This document shows positions 1-6,797 of a stretch of 14,493 bases of DNA, in pieces. Numbering within the stretch: the stretch's first letter is position 1; every line of letters starts with the position of its first letter. The notes beneath the pieces are model-generated. The model was given only the letters and a program-made list of their open reading frames with translations, was not told the DNA's origin and did not search any database. The translations under genes and the position numbers were made by a program. The DNA comes from an uncultured Clostridia bacterium (GTDB lineage: Bacteria > Bacillota > Clostridia > RUG12999): positions 1 to 14,493 of the forward strand of contig CATIYX010000220.1 in assembly GCA_949739095.1 (NCBI GenBank), in the 5' to 3' direction.

Positions 1-1266
1 ACTGGTCTGACCGGTACCGGACAGAACCGCATCCCCTGAGAAATATGTGTTACCGCTTAAGCAAGTTACAAAAACCGAAGCGCCCGGACCTGTCATGCTG
101 ATAACAGTTTCCTGTGTTGTGATATTCTCAAAAATTTCTGTCGGACGGAGATAGGAGGCCCCGCTTTTGATTAAGTATTGTGCAGCGCTTCCCCATGCAT
201 AAAGCTTATTATCTGTTGTAATAACGCCCATCAACTGAGATTCGGTCGCCACAATATAATGACCTTTTTCTGCCGGAGCATTTTCACTGCCGGGGCCAAG
301 TGCTGGATAAGGTTTTGCTGTGTCCTCAGATCCCGGTGACCATGGTTGTCCCGAGTTTTTGCCGTTCCCCAGTTTTCCGCAGGAACTGCTGCCCCATGTC
401 CAAACCGTTCCACGATCGTCCAGCACGGCAATCGTGGAATAGTGCATGGAAAGCTGTTTGATAGTACGGCCTGCAAACTCAGAGCGTCCCGTCACATGAT
501 AGGGTTCAGATTTTTTCACAGTCGGAATAGAGCCGGACGGTTTCGGCTCTGTAATACTGTCGTCTGTCTGCCCATAGTTATTACCGATATTACCAAATCT
601 GTTTTCGCCCCATGTAAAGATTTTACCGCTTTCTGTTAGGGCAATATTAGCATTACACCAACTGGCACAATACAGGTCTTTAATCACTTCGTCTTTACCA
701 GTAACAGCTTTCATACCTGTCAACAATTCTTCCGTATCCACCCGATGACAGTCACCAGAACAAACGCCTGTTGAAACACCGGCTATTTCCCACCAAGAGA
801 CAGCATCATCTTTGATTGCTTTTACAACAACGCTATGGACACCGGTATTAATACTTACCGGCATTGCTCCGTCAAAGTCAAAATCAAATAAATTCCAAGT
901 TTTCGTGTCAGCCAAATAGATGTGACCACCTTCTGTTAGTGCAGCCGTTGTCCAGTCATTTATCTGCGCCATTTTCACTGTTTCGCCACCAAACACGGCA
1001 CGGTCAATTTTAATCGGCGATGTAATATTTGTTTGTCCTCCTACACCGATGGCGGTTGTAGTTCCGTTGGTTCCCCATACATAGAGGTCGCCATTCGCCA
1101 CTTTTACCATAGAAGGATAGCCCGAACGGGTCGCGTTGGCTGCCTCTAGTTCTTCCACCGTTGCCGTACGCGGACGTGTTGACGCCGCACCGACTGAGGT
1201 AGTCGGCAAAACAAACATTGTTAGCAGCATAACTGCTGCCAGAAACATACTACATTTCCCTTTCAT
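1..1266 (-). CDS. Secreted RCC1-type beta-propeller protein, C-terminus outside window
   Basis: This is an uninterrupted frame of 422 codons from the ATG at 1266 to the window edge, with no stop, so the gene is partial at its 3' end. The first ~28 residues form a signal peptide: Lys2 and Lys4, a hydrophobic stretch, then a likely cut near VGAA/S, so the product is probably exported. The rest has RCC1-like blade signatures such as GDLYVWGTNG, SGKIFTWGENRFGNIGN, RGTVWTWGSSSCGKLGN and NKLYAWGS. Six or seven blades are visible, with a Cys-containing insert (CSGDC) in the middle. AGGAGTG lies 7 bases upstream of the ATG (1274-1280) and supports this start. The protein is clearly paralogous to the divergent gene at 2505, for example PYHVTGRSEFAGRTIKQLS against PYQVTAAGNAMAGRKVKQIS. 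Whether it also carries cohesin-like or dockerin-like modules cannot be seen. RCC1 propellers usually mediate protein binding; the ligand here is unknown. Confidence 0.9.
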   Translation of the reverse strand, partial: MKGKCSMFLAAVMLLTMFVLPTTSVGAASTRPRTATVEELEAANATRSGYPSMVKVANGDLYVWGTNGTTTAIGVGGQTNITSPIKIDRAVFGGETVKMAQINDWTTAALTEGGHIYLADTKTWNLFDFDFDGAMPVSINTGVHSVVVKAIKDDAVSWWEIAGVSTGVCSGDCHRVDTEELLTGMKAVTGKDEVIKDLYCASWCNANIALTESGKIFTWGENRFGNIGNNYGQTDDSITEPKPSGSIPTVKKSEPYHVTGRSEFAGRTIKQLSMHYSTIAVLDDRGTVWTWGSSSCGKLGNGKNSGQPWSPGSEDTAKPYPALGPGSENAPAEKGHYIVATESQLMGVITTDNKLYAWGSAAQYLIKSGASYLRPTEIFENITTQETVISMTGPGASVFVTCLSGNTYFSGDAVLSGTGQTS

Positions 1267-1286
1267 AAATTTACACTCCTTTTTAT

Positions 1287-1303
1287 GTAATTGTGAAAAT
1301 TAC
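1287..1303 (-). promoter_or_regulatory. Small hairpin just upstream of the RBS
   Basis: The stem is GTAATT/AATTAC (6 bp) with a 5-nt loop. It lies between the larger leader stem-loop (1303-1354) and the AGGAGTG ribosome binding site of the minus-strand propeller gene. It is weak and AT-rich, so it could be incidental or could modulate access to the ribosome binding site. No counterpart is obvious in the leader of the divergent gene. Confidence 0.35.
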
Positions 1304-1354
1304 ACCACTGTTTTTGTAGATAATGCCCCACAACAGCATCTACAAAATGTGGTG
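1303..1354 (-). promoter_or_regulatory. Leader stem-loop with conserved GUUGUGGGGCAUU loop (copy A)
   Basis: In the minus-strand transcript a perfect 10-bp stem (UUUUGUAGAU paired with AUCUACAAAA, positions 1338-1347 with 1312-1321) closes a 16-nt loop containing GUUGUGGGGCAUU. A lower 6-bp stem (CACCAC/GTGGTG, 1349-1354 with 1303-1308) extends it past a small asymmetric bulge. The same 13-nt loop sits in a stem of different sequence in the leader of the divergent paralogue (2423-2455). Four adjacent pairs differ on both sides yet still pair, which argues for a functional RNA structure. I do not recognise it as a known riboswitch class. It lies about 37 nt upstream of the start codon. The loop is followed by no U-tract, so it is not a plain terminator. 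Confidence 0.6.
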
Positions 1355-1362
1355 GGAACTAG

Positions 1363-1384
1363 TGCAAAATGTATACCTTTTGCA
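1363..1384. promoter_or_regulatory. 22-bp palindrome, candidate operator (copy 1)
   Basis: Arms TGCAAAA and TTTTGCA (7 bp each) flank the centre TGTATACC, giving near-perfect dyad symmetry over 22 bp. It forms the left end of direct-repeat copy 1 and lies immediately upstream of the leader stem-loop of the minus-strand propeller gene. The matching palindrome at 2104-2125 is its exact reverse complement. The length and symmetry suit a dimeric DNA-binding regulator; which family is unknown. Confidence 0.5.
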
Positions 1385-1440
1385 AAATCTAAGGTTCTGC
1401 AAGTTATAAAGCAAGAAATGGAAAGAAAGCAAAAAACATG

Positions 1441-1469
1441 TAGACAAATCAGATGAAATATAGTAAAAT
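1441..1469 (+). promoter_or_regulatory. Promoter-like element P1
   Basis: TAGACA (1441-1446), a 17-bp spacer and TAAAAT (1464-1469) fit a sigma-A promoter read on the plus strand, with a start expected near 1476. The identical arrangement recurs at 2182-2210, and a related one (TGGACA, 17 bp, TAAAAT) at 2322-2350; all share GACAAATC. No gene lies directly downstream. Transcription would meet a terminator at 1589-1617. Confidence 0.45.
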
Positions 1470-1588
1470 AGGAACGTAATGACTAGGCAAGATGTATAGT
1501 AAAAAGCTGTGGCAAAAGGTATAATTTTTGACAATGACATTAAATTTAATAACAAAAATAGGAAATCGAAATATACATTTGTTTTATG

Positions 1589-1617
1589 AAAACGGGATGT
1601 GTGTTTCGTTTTTTTTT
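1589..1617 (+). terminator. Rho-independent terminator inside the spacer
   Basis: The stem AAAACGGGA (1589-1597) pairs with TTTCGTTTT (1604-1612), using two G-U pairs, around a 6-nt loop, and runs into a U-tract ending at 1617. It would end transcripts starting at P1 after about 140 nt. The stem is AT-rich, so termination may be partial. Confidence 0.5.
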
Positions 1618-1699
1618 GAGAATAAGCATAATAAAGATTCGCTGCTGCGTGATATCTATACCATATGTTTCCCAATCAATGTTAAAGCGATATAGGCAA

Positions 1700-1745
1700 A
1701 AAAAGAAACCCGCAGCAAGTGGGGTTAGCATACGGGTCTCTTTTT
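1700..1745. terminator. Bidirectional terminator-like hairpin
   Basis: GAAACCCG (1705-1712) pairs with CGGGTCTC (1733-1740) with one mismatch on the plus strand, or one G-U pair on the minus strand. The stem is lengthened by flanking A and T runs, and a T-run follows on each strand. It would insulate the two halves of the divergent spacer. It is better paired on the minus strand. The 20-nt loop is longer than usual. Confidence 0.6.
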
Positions 1746-2103
1746 TGTTCATTGCATAATCTATACCATTCCCCTCTACGAATTTATTCAGGCACATACC
1801 CTTTTGGGGAAGATGTACGTGTGTTTAGGGGAGAAAGGCGGAGTGTGATATGCAAATCAATTAATATAATTAGCTGCAAATAGCAGTAATTACCGTTTGG
1901 TTGGTGAACTAAACAGAAAAAACGGAAATTTGATAAAAGAGGATAGAGATGGGGTGGAGGCTTGCTTTGAAGGAAACTAGATTTATACATGTTTGGCAAA
2001 GCAGAAAATTCTCCAAATGTGGGAAACCATTCTATCGTGAAACAGAGCTTCAGTTGAATCAAGAAACGTAGTAGACTGTATTCATAAATGTGTTATATGG
2101 CAA
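1746..2103. other. AT-rich spacer without a recognisable gene
   Basis: This stretch lies between the internal terminator and direct-repeat copy 2. I see no RNA gene or mobile element. A 40-codon frame at 1949-2071 has a weak AGAGG upstream but no recognisable product, and minus-strand frames here lack a ribosome binding site. It may be the remains of sequence between duplicated regulatory modules. Confidence 0.5.
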
Positions 2104-2125
2104 TGCAAAAGGTATACATTTTGCA
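2104..2125. promoter_or_regulatory. 22-bp palindrome, candidate operator (copy 2)
   Basis: Arms TGCAAAA and TTTTGCA surround the centre GGTATACA. The whole 22 bp is the exact reverse complement of the palindrome at 1363-1384, although the surrounding ~175 bp are repeated in direct orientation. It lies 57 bp upstream of promoter-like element P2. Confidence 0.5.
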
Positions 2126-2181
2126 AAACTGAAGGTTTTGCAAGTTATAAAGCAAGAAATGGAAAGAAAGCAAAAAACATG

Positions 2182-2210
2182 TAGACAAATCAACTAAAAT
2201 ATAGTAAAAT
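2182..2210 (+). promoter_or_regulatory. Promoter-like element P2
   Basis: TAGACA (2182-2187), a 17-bp spacer and TAAAAT (2205-2210). It faces the long propeller gene, with no obvious terminator in between, so it could be a distal promoter with a leader of ~290 nt. Confidence 0.45.
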
Positions 2211-2321
2211 ATGGAGAAAATAACTAGATAAAATGTATAGTAAAAGATGTGGCAAAATGTATAGTTTTTACAAAAAAATTAATACTTATTTTGGCAAAAG
2301 GTATAAAAATGAAGAAATATA

Positions 2322-2350
2322 TGGACAAATCCACCGAAAGGTGATAAAAT
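2322..2350 (+). promoter_or_regulatory. Promoter P3 of the long propeller gene
   Basis: TGGACA (2322-2327), a 17-bp spacer and TAAAAT (2345-2350) match a sigma-A promoter at 5 of 6 bases in each hexamer. The expected start near 2357 gives a leader of about 148 nt containing the stem-loop at 2423-2455. It is the promoter-like element nearest the gene and shares GACAAATC with P1 and P2. Confidence 0.6.
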
Positions 2351-2422
2351 AATAAAACAGAAAACAGGTGGGGTACATCTGAAACAGACAGATGCATTTT
2401 TCATCGGTTTTCGCTGCTGATT

Positions 2423-2455
2423 TTGTTACATAGTGTTGTGGGGCATTTGTGACAG
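2423..2455 (+). promoter_or_regulatory. Leader stem-loop with conserved GUUGUGGGGCAUU loop (copy B)
   Basis: UUGUUACA (2423-2430) pairs along its whole length with UGUGACAG (2448-2455), with two G-U pairs, closing a 17-nt loop that ends in GUUGUGGGGCAUU (2435-2447). Copy A upstream of the divergent paralogue has the same loop on a different stem. The element ends about 50 nt before the start codon. It overlaps the in-frame upstream extension of the gene, which is another reason to place the start at 2505. Confidence 0.55.
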
Positions 2456-2504
2456 TAAGCGGCAGTATGGACTTTTATTACATATAAGAAGGAGTGTTGG
2501 ATTC

Positions 2505-5500
2505 ATGAAGAAGAGAATGGGGTTGTTTCTAGCGCTTTCCATGATAATTGGACTGCTAGCGGCACCTGTAGCTGCTCAGGCAGCGTCAAGCGTTTATGCG
2601 CCGGCGGCGACCAAAGCGCAAATTATGGATATGCAGGACAAATACACTAATTCGCAAAGCGCCAGTTATATGATACAGGATGGGGATTTGTATCGATGGG
2701 GTTCTGGTGTTGTAACGCCGGAGAAAGTGAATTTCGGTGAAGAAAAAGTGAAAATCATCCGCGTTTCTCACGTAAGTCAGCTTGCCCTGACAGAAAGCGG
2801 AAAAGTCTATGGCTGGGGCGGAAACTATGATTGGGTAGTCTGCCCACATGCAGAAAAAGACGGTTACAACGGCGGACAGTTTACAGAACCGCAACTTTAT
2901 CCGCAGTCTGATTTTGGCGACGAAAAAGTGGTAGATATCCGCATTGCCAGATATGCAGGGGCGGCGAAAACGGAAAGCGGTAAATGGTATTTTTGGGGCA
3001 CCAGACCGTATGTGGGTATCTTTGCGGAAACGAAAACCAGTGATACACGCTATCCGTTTGTGATGTCTGATACATTTAAAACGCTGATTGGCGGACGGGA
3101 AATTGCCGACATTCAGTTTATAGCGCATAGCAGTACTACTTTAGTATTGACAACGGATGGCGAGTTATTTGTCTTTGGTACCTATAGCGGACGCGGCGAT
3201 GAAATGGTAGACGGCAAAAAAACAATAATAAAGCCGTCAGAAGCGGAAACGGACAAACCGTATCAGGTTACGGCGGCGGGGAACGCCATGGCGGGACGCA
3301 AAGTGAAACAAATTAGTTCCGCTAACGTCGATTATATTATGGTATTGGACGATCAAGATTGCGTTTGGACTTGGGGATCTCCGACGACAGATAGTGGAAG
3401 CTATGCATCAACGGGACGTGAGGATATCAATTTAGATGACCAGAATGCGGGGTCGCATTGGTCTAACACGCCCAAAATTGCATTTAATGCTGCACGCTAT
3501 GGTAAATCGATTACAGCGATTCAGGCATATAAAGTGGGCAGCGTTATCTACTGTGATGACAATACTATTTATGCGGCAGGTATGAGTGCGAATCAGTGGA
3601 TGGGAACAGCATATGGCACAGCGGTAAATCAATATGTTCAGGTGCTGGAGACGGTCAGCGCAAAGGAAACTATTTTGTCCGTTGCTGTTGGTCGTTCGGG
3701 TGCCAATGTGATTACAGCAACCGGTAATAGCTATTTTGCAGGAGATAACAGTAGTGGTGCGGCAGGAAATGGAACAACTGATAACCTTCCGGCAGGTGAA
3801 GTGGAATATTCGCCGTTACCGGACATGCCACCAATGAAACCGCAGTCCAAAAACCAGCTGTCCATGACAATTGCCACCACAACGCTGGAAGGTAATCCGA
3901 TTGTCTATTCTTCAGAAAACGGAAATATTGACGATGTACAAATTAAAGTAGGACAGCGGTTTACAGTTAATATTTATATGGAAGACTTTGCAAAAATCAA
4001 TGCTTTCTATATTCCGCTGTCATTTGACCCCCAATATTTGCAGGTGGTGGACGACACAGGACGTGCGTATTCAAAGGATGCGGAAGCACACCCAGGATTT
4101 AATGGAAAATCAGGTCTGAAAACAAAACTGAAAACAGAAGTATATAATCCGGATGCAATCAGCACGGCGTGGATTGGCGGCGTATTGACAGACAACGCCA
4201 GTCTGCCGGTGGTAGACAACGAGACAGGATATGTATCTGTTATGGGTGTCGCGGATTCGGATGGGGATTTGAACTGTAGAATTTCCGGCAAACAGCTTAT
4301 GTATAGCATAGAATTCGTGGGAATTGATGAAACACCCAGCATTCCGAGTGTTATCAAAACGAATTTTGATATTACATCGGAAAAAGACGTGACATGGCCG
4401 CGCAATGCGCAGTGGTTCGCATGGAAAGATAAAAACGCAAATGTTGAAGAAGGTTGGGACTTTGAAGAGCCGGACTTTTTTGATATGCGTTTTAACATTG
4501 TGCCGCTGGACGACATGTTGCTAAATCTGTATCGAGATGAAACAACACTGGTACAGGACAAGGAAACGGTAGGTACCACGGAATATTATACCATTGATAA
4601 ACGGAACCTGAATGCAAAATATAGAGTTGTGACAAGCCCGAGTCCGGTATATGCTTCCTATCCGAATATGGATAGTTGGACATGTGAATTTGCAGACAGC
4701 AATGGGACAACAGCAACTGTTTCGGATTATATCCAAATTTTGGAGAATGATAATCCGACCTATTTTGAATTCCAGATTGACCCGATTATCGGCAGCAACA
4801 CCAATGTGCTGGACAGCGAAGATGGAACATTTGTGCCGGCATATATCAAAATTACAGGAATCAATGATAAAATTCCAAATACCAAAAATGGACCGCTGGG
4901 AAGCCGGACAATTTATATCATGATTACGGATAATGTGCCAGCGCCGGGCAGTGTTTCTATTAGCAATAAAGATGACTTTAACAATCCCGATGGTATCGGT
5001 GGAGTATTCCGTGTGAATGCTTCCTCCAAGATTGAATTTAGTAAAGCTCCATATAATCTCTCACTGGATGATACTTTCACTTTCAGAGCGGCATTCACAT
5101 TGGCAGAAGGAATGGAAGAATGCAGCAAAGATGTGAAGTGGGAATTGTTAAATGTAGAAAAACGTGGTGAAAACGGAGAAATTCTGCAAACAAAACCGCT
5201 TGTGACAGATACCTCCGCGCCGGTGGTTATCACAGACACGCCGATTGTGGGTGAGGTGCCGACTTGTTCTGTTAAAGCGCAGACTTCGACGGATGATACA
5301 GATGATATTGTACTCAAATTGTCCTCGGCGATAGATCCGGAAATCTGCGACTATGTTTCAATAGATGTGCGTCTGGCTCCTTATGCTATTAACTATCCGA
5401 GTGATGTGATTACGCTAGTGTATGGAGAAGGGCTGAAACAGACCTATAATTTGAAAGATAAAATGACGGTATCACCTGTGGATGCGGTGGACTATACTGT

Positions 5501-6608
5501 TGAATACATCAGCAAGGTTCAGGTGGTAGACAACCGCAGCGGTGAAGGAGTTGTAACAAGAACGCAGCCGAATGTAACGGTTGACCCGAATACTGGAATT
5601 ATGGCAACTGTCCGCGCAGATGCGGAATATAGCAAAGACTCCTATGACCTTGTTACAGTTCAGGCAAAAGTGATGCTTAAAGGAAAAGAGCAAATCATTC
5701 AAAAAGTGTTGGAAGTTCATGTTGTCAATGCGGTTCCGCCCAGTGATATGTATATAGATGTTATCAATAATGCAGGCGCAACCAAGGACTATATTAAGTT
5801 CTCCATTGGTACCAATGCATCGCTGCTGAATCCGGGAGATGACTTAACCCTATATCGGGATTTTGCTAGTGATGAGGTGTTGGTGCAATATACTAATTTG
5901 ACAGCAGAACAGATTAAGGACCTGATTGAGATTGGTTTCAAGGTGCCGGCGATAGAAAAGGATGGAGAAGTTATTGCACTGAATCCGGGTGGTGGAACTA
6001 TTGGTTACAAGCTCAACCGGAAAGGCGACAAGGAATATTCAAAAGTGCCGGTGGACTATGATCCTGAGGCAATTAAAGTATCCGGCTATGTGCGTCTGTT
6101 TGGAAAAAAGGCAAACCGCAGCGCAAACAATGGTGTAACAGTGACGATTAATGGTATCGTTGGAAAAGATGGAAAACCTCTGTCTACGACAACGAAATCT
6201 AACGGAATGAACTACGGTTATTTTGAATTTGAACAATACATTCCGGCGAAGAGCTATACCATGACAATATCAAAAATGAATTATCTGACACGGACAATTG
6301 AATTTGTCGTGAAAGCCAGCGATAATTTTGAAATCTCCACATTGGAAAAACCGATTGAGATATATCCAGGCGACCTGGACGGAAAACGCGGCATTCAATA
6401 TGACGATATCAACGAATACCGTATTAACTGGGTAGGAAGATATATCAAGAGAGGCGACACCATGAACATAGCGACATTTGAGGCTTTCAACTTCTATGAT
6501 GAACAGGTACCGGTCGCAACGGATACCATCAATCTTTATGATATCGGTCTGTTGGTGATTCGAGAAGGAATGCAAAGTTCTGATTACAGTCCGTGGTTCA
6601 TCAATTAA
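2505..6608 (+). CDS. Large secreted RCC1 propeller protein with cohesin-like and dockerin-like modules
   Basis: The protein has 1367 residues. The ATG at 2505 is chosen because AAGAAGGAGTG lies just upstream (2487-2497) and because it begins a typical signal peptide (MKKRMG, hydrophobic core, AQA/A cut near residue 27). The in-frame GTG at 2433 lacks these. Residues ~45-440 carry seven RCC1-like blade signatures (for example DGDLYRWGSG, SGKVYGWGGN, DCVWTWGSPT, GNSYFAGDNSSGAAGNG). Residues ~464-625 resemble a cohesin domain (VGQRFTVNIYMEDFAKINAF, SFDPQYLQVVD). Residues ~640-1185 are beta-rich and Ig-like, without a family I can name. Residues ~1189-1280 resemble a carboxypeptidase-regulatory-like domain, and ~1285-1360 a dockerin with degenerate calcium loops (GDLDGKRGIQYDD; TDTINLYDIGLLV). 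There is no sortase signal or C-terminal membrane segment. It is an extracellular binding or scaffold protein by inference; no catalytic domain is seen. Confidence 0.9.
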   Translation: MKKRMGLFLALSMIIGLLAAPVAAQAASSVYAPAATKAQIMDMQDKYTNSQSASYMIQDGDLYRWGSGVVTPEKVNFGEEKVKIIRVSHVSQLALTESGKVYGWGGNYDWVVCPHAEKDGYNGGQFTEPQLYPQSDFGDEKVVDIRIARYAGAAKTESGKWYFWGTRPYVGIFAETKTSDTRYPFVMSDTFKTLIGGREIADIQFIAHSSTTLVLTTDGELFVFGTYSGRGDEMVDGKKTIIKPSEAETDKPYQVTAAGNAMAGRKVKQISSANVDYIMVLDDQDCVWTWGSPTTDSGSYASTGREDINLDDQNAGSHWSNTPKIAFNAARYGKSITAIQAYKVGSVIYCDDNTIYAAGMSANQWMGTAYGTAVNQYVQVLETVSAKETILSVAVGRSGANVITATGNSYFAGDNSSGAAGNGTTDNLPAGEVEYSPLPDMPPMKPQSKNQLSMTIATTTLEGNPIVYSSENGNIDDVQIKVGQRFTVNIYMEDFAKINAFYIPLSFDPQYLQVVDDTGRAYSKDAEAHPGFNGKSGLKTKLKTEVYNPDAISTAWIGGVLTDNASLPVVDNETGYVSVMGVADSDGDLNCRISGKQLMYSIEFVGIDETPSIPSVIKTNFDITSEKDVTWPRNAQWFAWKDKNANVEEGWDFEEPDFFDMRFNIVPLDDMLLNLYRDETTLVQDKETVGTTEYYTIDKRNLNAKYRVVTSPSPVYASYPNMDSWTCEFADSNGTTATVSDYIQILENDNPTYFEFQIDPIIGSNTNVLDSEDGTFVPAYIKITGINDKIPNTKNGPLGSRTIYIMITDNVPAPGSVSISNKDDFNNPDGIGGVFRVNASSKIEFSKAPYNLSLDDTFTFRAAFTLAEGMEECSKDVKWELLNVEKRGENGEILQTKPLVTDTSAPVVITDTPIVGEVPTCSVKAQTSTDDTDDIVLKLSSAIDPEICDYVSIDVRLAPYAINYPSDVITLVYGEGLKQTYNLKDKMTVSPVDAVDYTVEYISKVQVVDNRSGEGVVTRTQPNVTVDPNTGIMATVRADAEYSKDSYDLVTVQAKVMLKGKEQIIQKVLEVHVVNAVPPSDMYIDVINNAGATKDYIKFSIGTNASLLNPGDDLTLYRDFASDEVLVQYTNLTAEQIKDLIEIGFKVPAIEKDGEVIALNPGGGTIGYKLNRKGDKEYSKVPVDYDPEAIKVSGYVRLFGKKANRSANNGVTVTINGIVGKDGKPLSTTTKSNGMNYGYFEFEQYIPAKSYTMTISKMNYLTRTIEFVVKASDNFEISTLEKPIEIYPGDLDGKRGIQYDDINEYRINWVGRYIKRGDTMNIATFEAFNFYDEQVPVATDTINLYDIGLLVIREGMQSSDYSPWFIN

Positions 6609-6674
6609 ATCTGATGATTGGTAGAACAGGATGACAGTTCGGGGCAGATTCGCCCAAGTTTGGAAAAAAGGATT

Positions 6675-6709
6675 AAAAAAGAACCGGAATATATTCCGGT
6701 TCTTTTTTT
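6675..6709. terminator. Bidirectional terminator between convergent genes
   Basis: GAACCGGA and TCCGGTTC form a strong stem, extended by AAAAAA upstream and a run of seven T downstream, so it reads as a Rho-independent terminator on both strands. It lies 67 bp after the stop of the long propeller gene and is the only good terminator downstream of the minus-strand ABC pair ending at 6897. Confidence 0.9.
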
Positions 6710-6797
6710 GTATCAAGAAAACTATTGATAATTGCGGAACAGCTTGGTAGCATAGTCATAAGAAGCCTTGTTTCAGTTGCTTGCTGTAGAAAGCTAA

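Larger units (their letters stand above)
1363..1540 (+). repeat. Direct repeat, copy 1 (~175 bp)
   Basis: This segment aligns with 2104-2275 in the same orientation (offset 741, then 740 after one indel). A 53-base block (1399-1451 and 2140-2192) is identical, and the flanks are diverged but clearly alike. Each copy contains the palindrome at its left end, a promoter-like pair (TAGACA, 17 bp, TAAAAT) and two downstream GCAAAA(T/G)GTATA-type motifs. The orientation is direct although the flanking genes diverge, so the repeat is not simply a mirrored promoter. It looks like a duplication of a regulatory module. Confidence 0.85.
2104..2275 (+). repeat. Direct repeat, copy 2 (~175 bp)
   Basis: This is the second copy of the module at 1363-1540, including the 53-base identical block at 2140-2192. 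It is followed by an extra GGCAAAAGGTATA motif (2293) and by the promoter P3 of the long propeller gene. Perfect identity in the core within AT-rich non-coding DNA suggests either a recent duplication or continued gene conversion. Confidence 0.85.
1486..2305 (+). repeat. Dispersed GCAAAA(T/G)GTATA motifs
   Basis: A 13-bp motif of the form GGCAAAAkGTATA occurs at 1486-1498 (GGCAAGATGTATA), 1511-1523, 2227-2239 (GATAAAATGTATA), 2251-2263 and 2293-2305. It equals one half of the 22-bp palindromes at 1363 and 2104. All copies are in the same direction, spaced 24-25 bp within each duplicated module. They sit downstream of P1 and P2 and upstream of P3. They may be half-sites for the same regulator; this is inferred from repetition only. 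Confidence 0.5.

Noticed and set aside
1285..1341. An 18-codon upstream reading frame (ATG CTG TTG TGG GGC ATT) in the leader of the minus-strand propeller gene, similar to the in-frame extension at 2433 of the other gene.
   Set aside because: There is no ribosome binding site, and the compensatory stem changes fit RNA structure better than a conserved peptide. It remains a possible alternative explanation for the shared loop.
1546..1797. Minus-strand 83-codon frame, and the 57-codon plus-strand frame at 1586-1759, as leader peptides or small genes.
   Set aside because: Both run straight through terminator-like hairpins, neither has a convincing ribosome binding site, and the residues reflect the hairpin and homopolymer runs.
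1949..2071. A 40-codon plus-strand frame with a weak AGAGG upstream.
   Set aside because: No recognisable product and no promoter of its own; too short to support without conservation data.
1363..2125. Invertible DNA segment flanked by the 22-bp palindromes.
   Set aside because: The flanking homology extends about 175 bp in direct, not inverted, orientation and no recombinase gene is in the window; kept only as a check within the palindrome finding.
2433..2504. Upstream in-frame GTG start for the long propeller gene.
   Set aside because: It would place 24 polar residues before a normal signal peptide and lies in the leader stem-loop; the ATG at 2505 has a strong ribosome binding site.
4007..4579. 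A 190-codon minus-strand frame inside the long propeller gene.
   Set aside because: It is antisense to a continuous domain-bearing gene, has no family features and no promoter.
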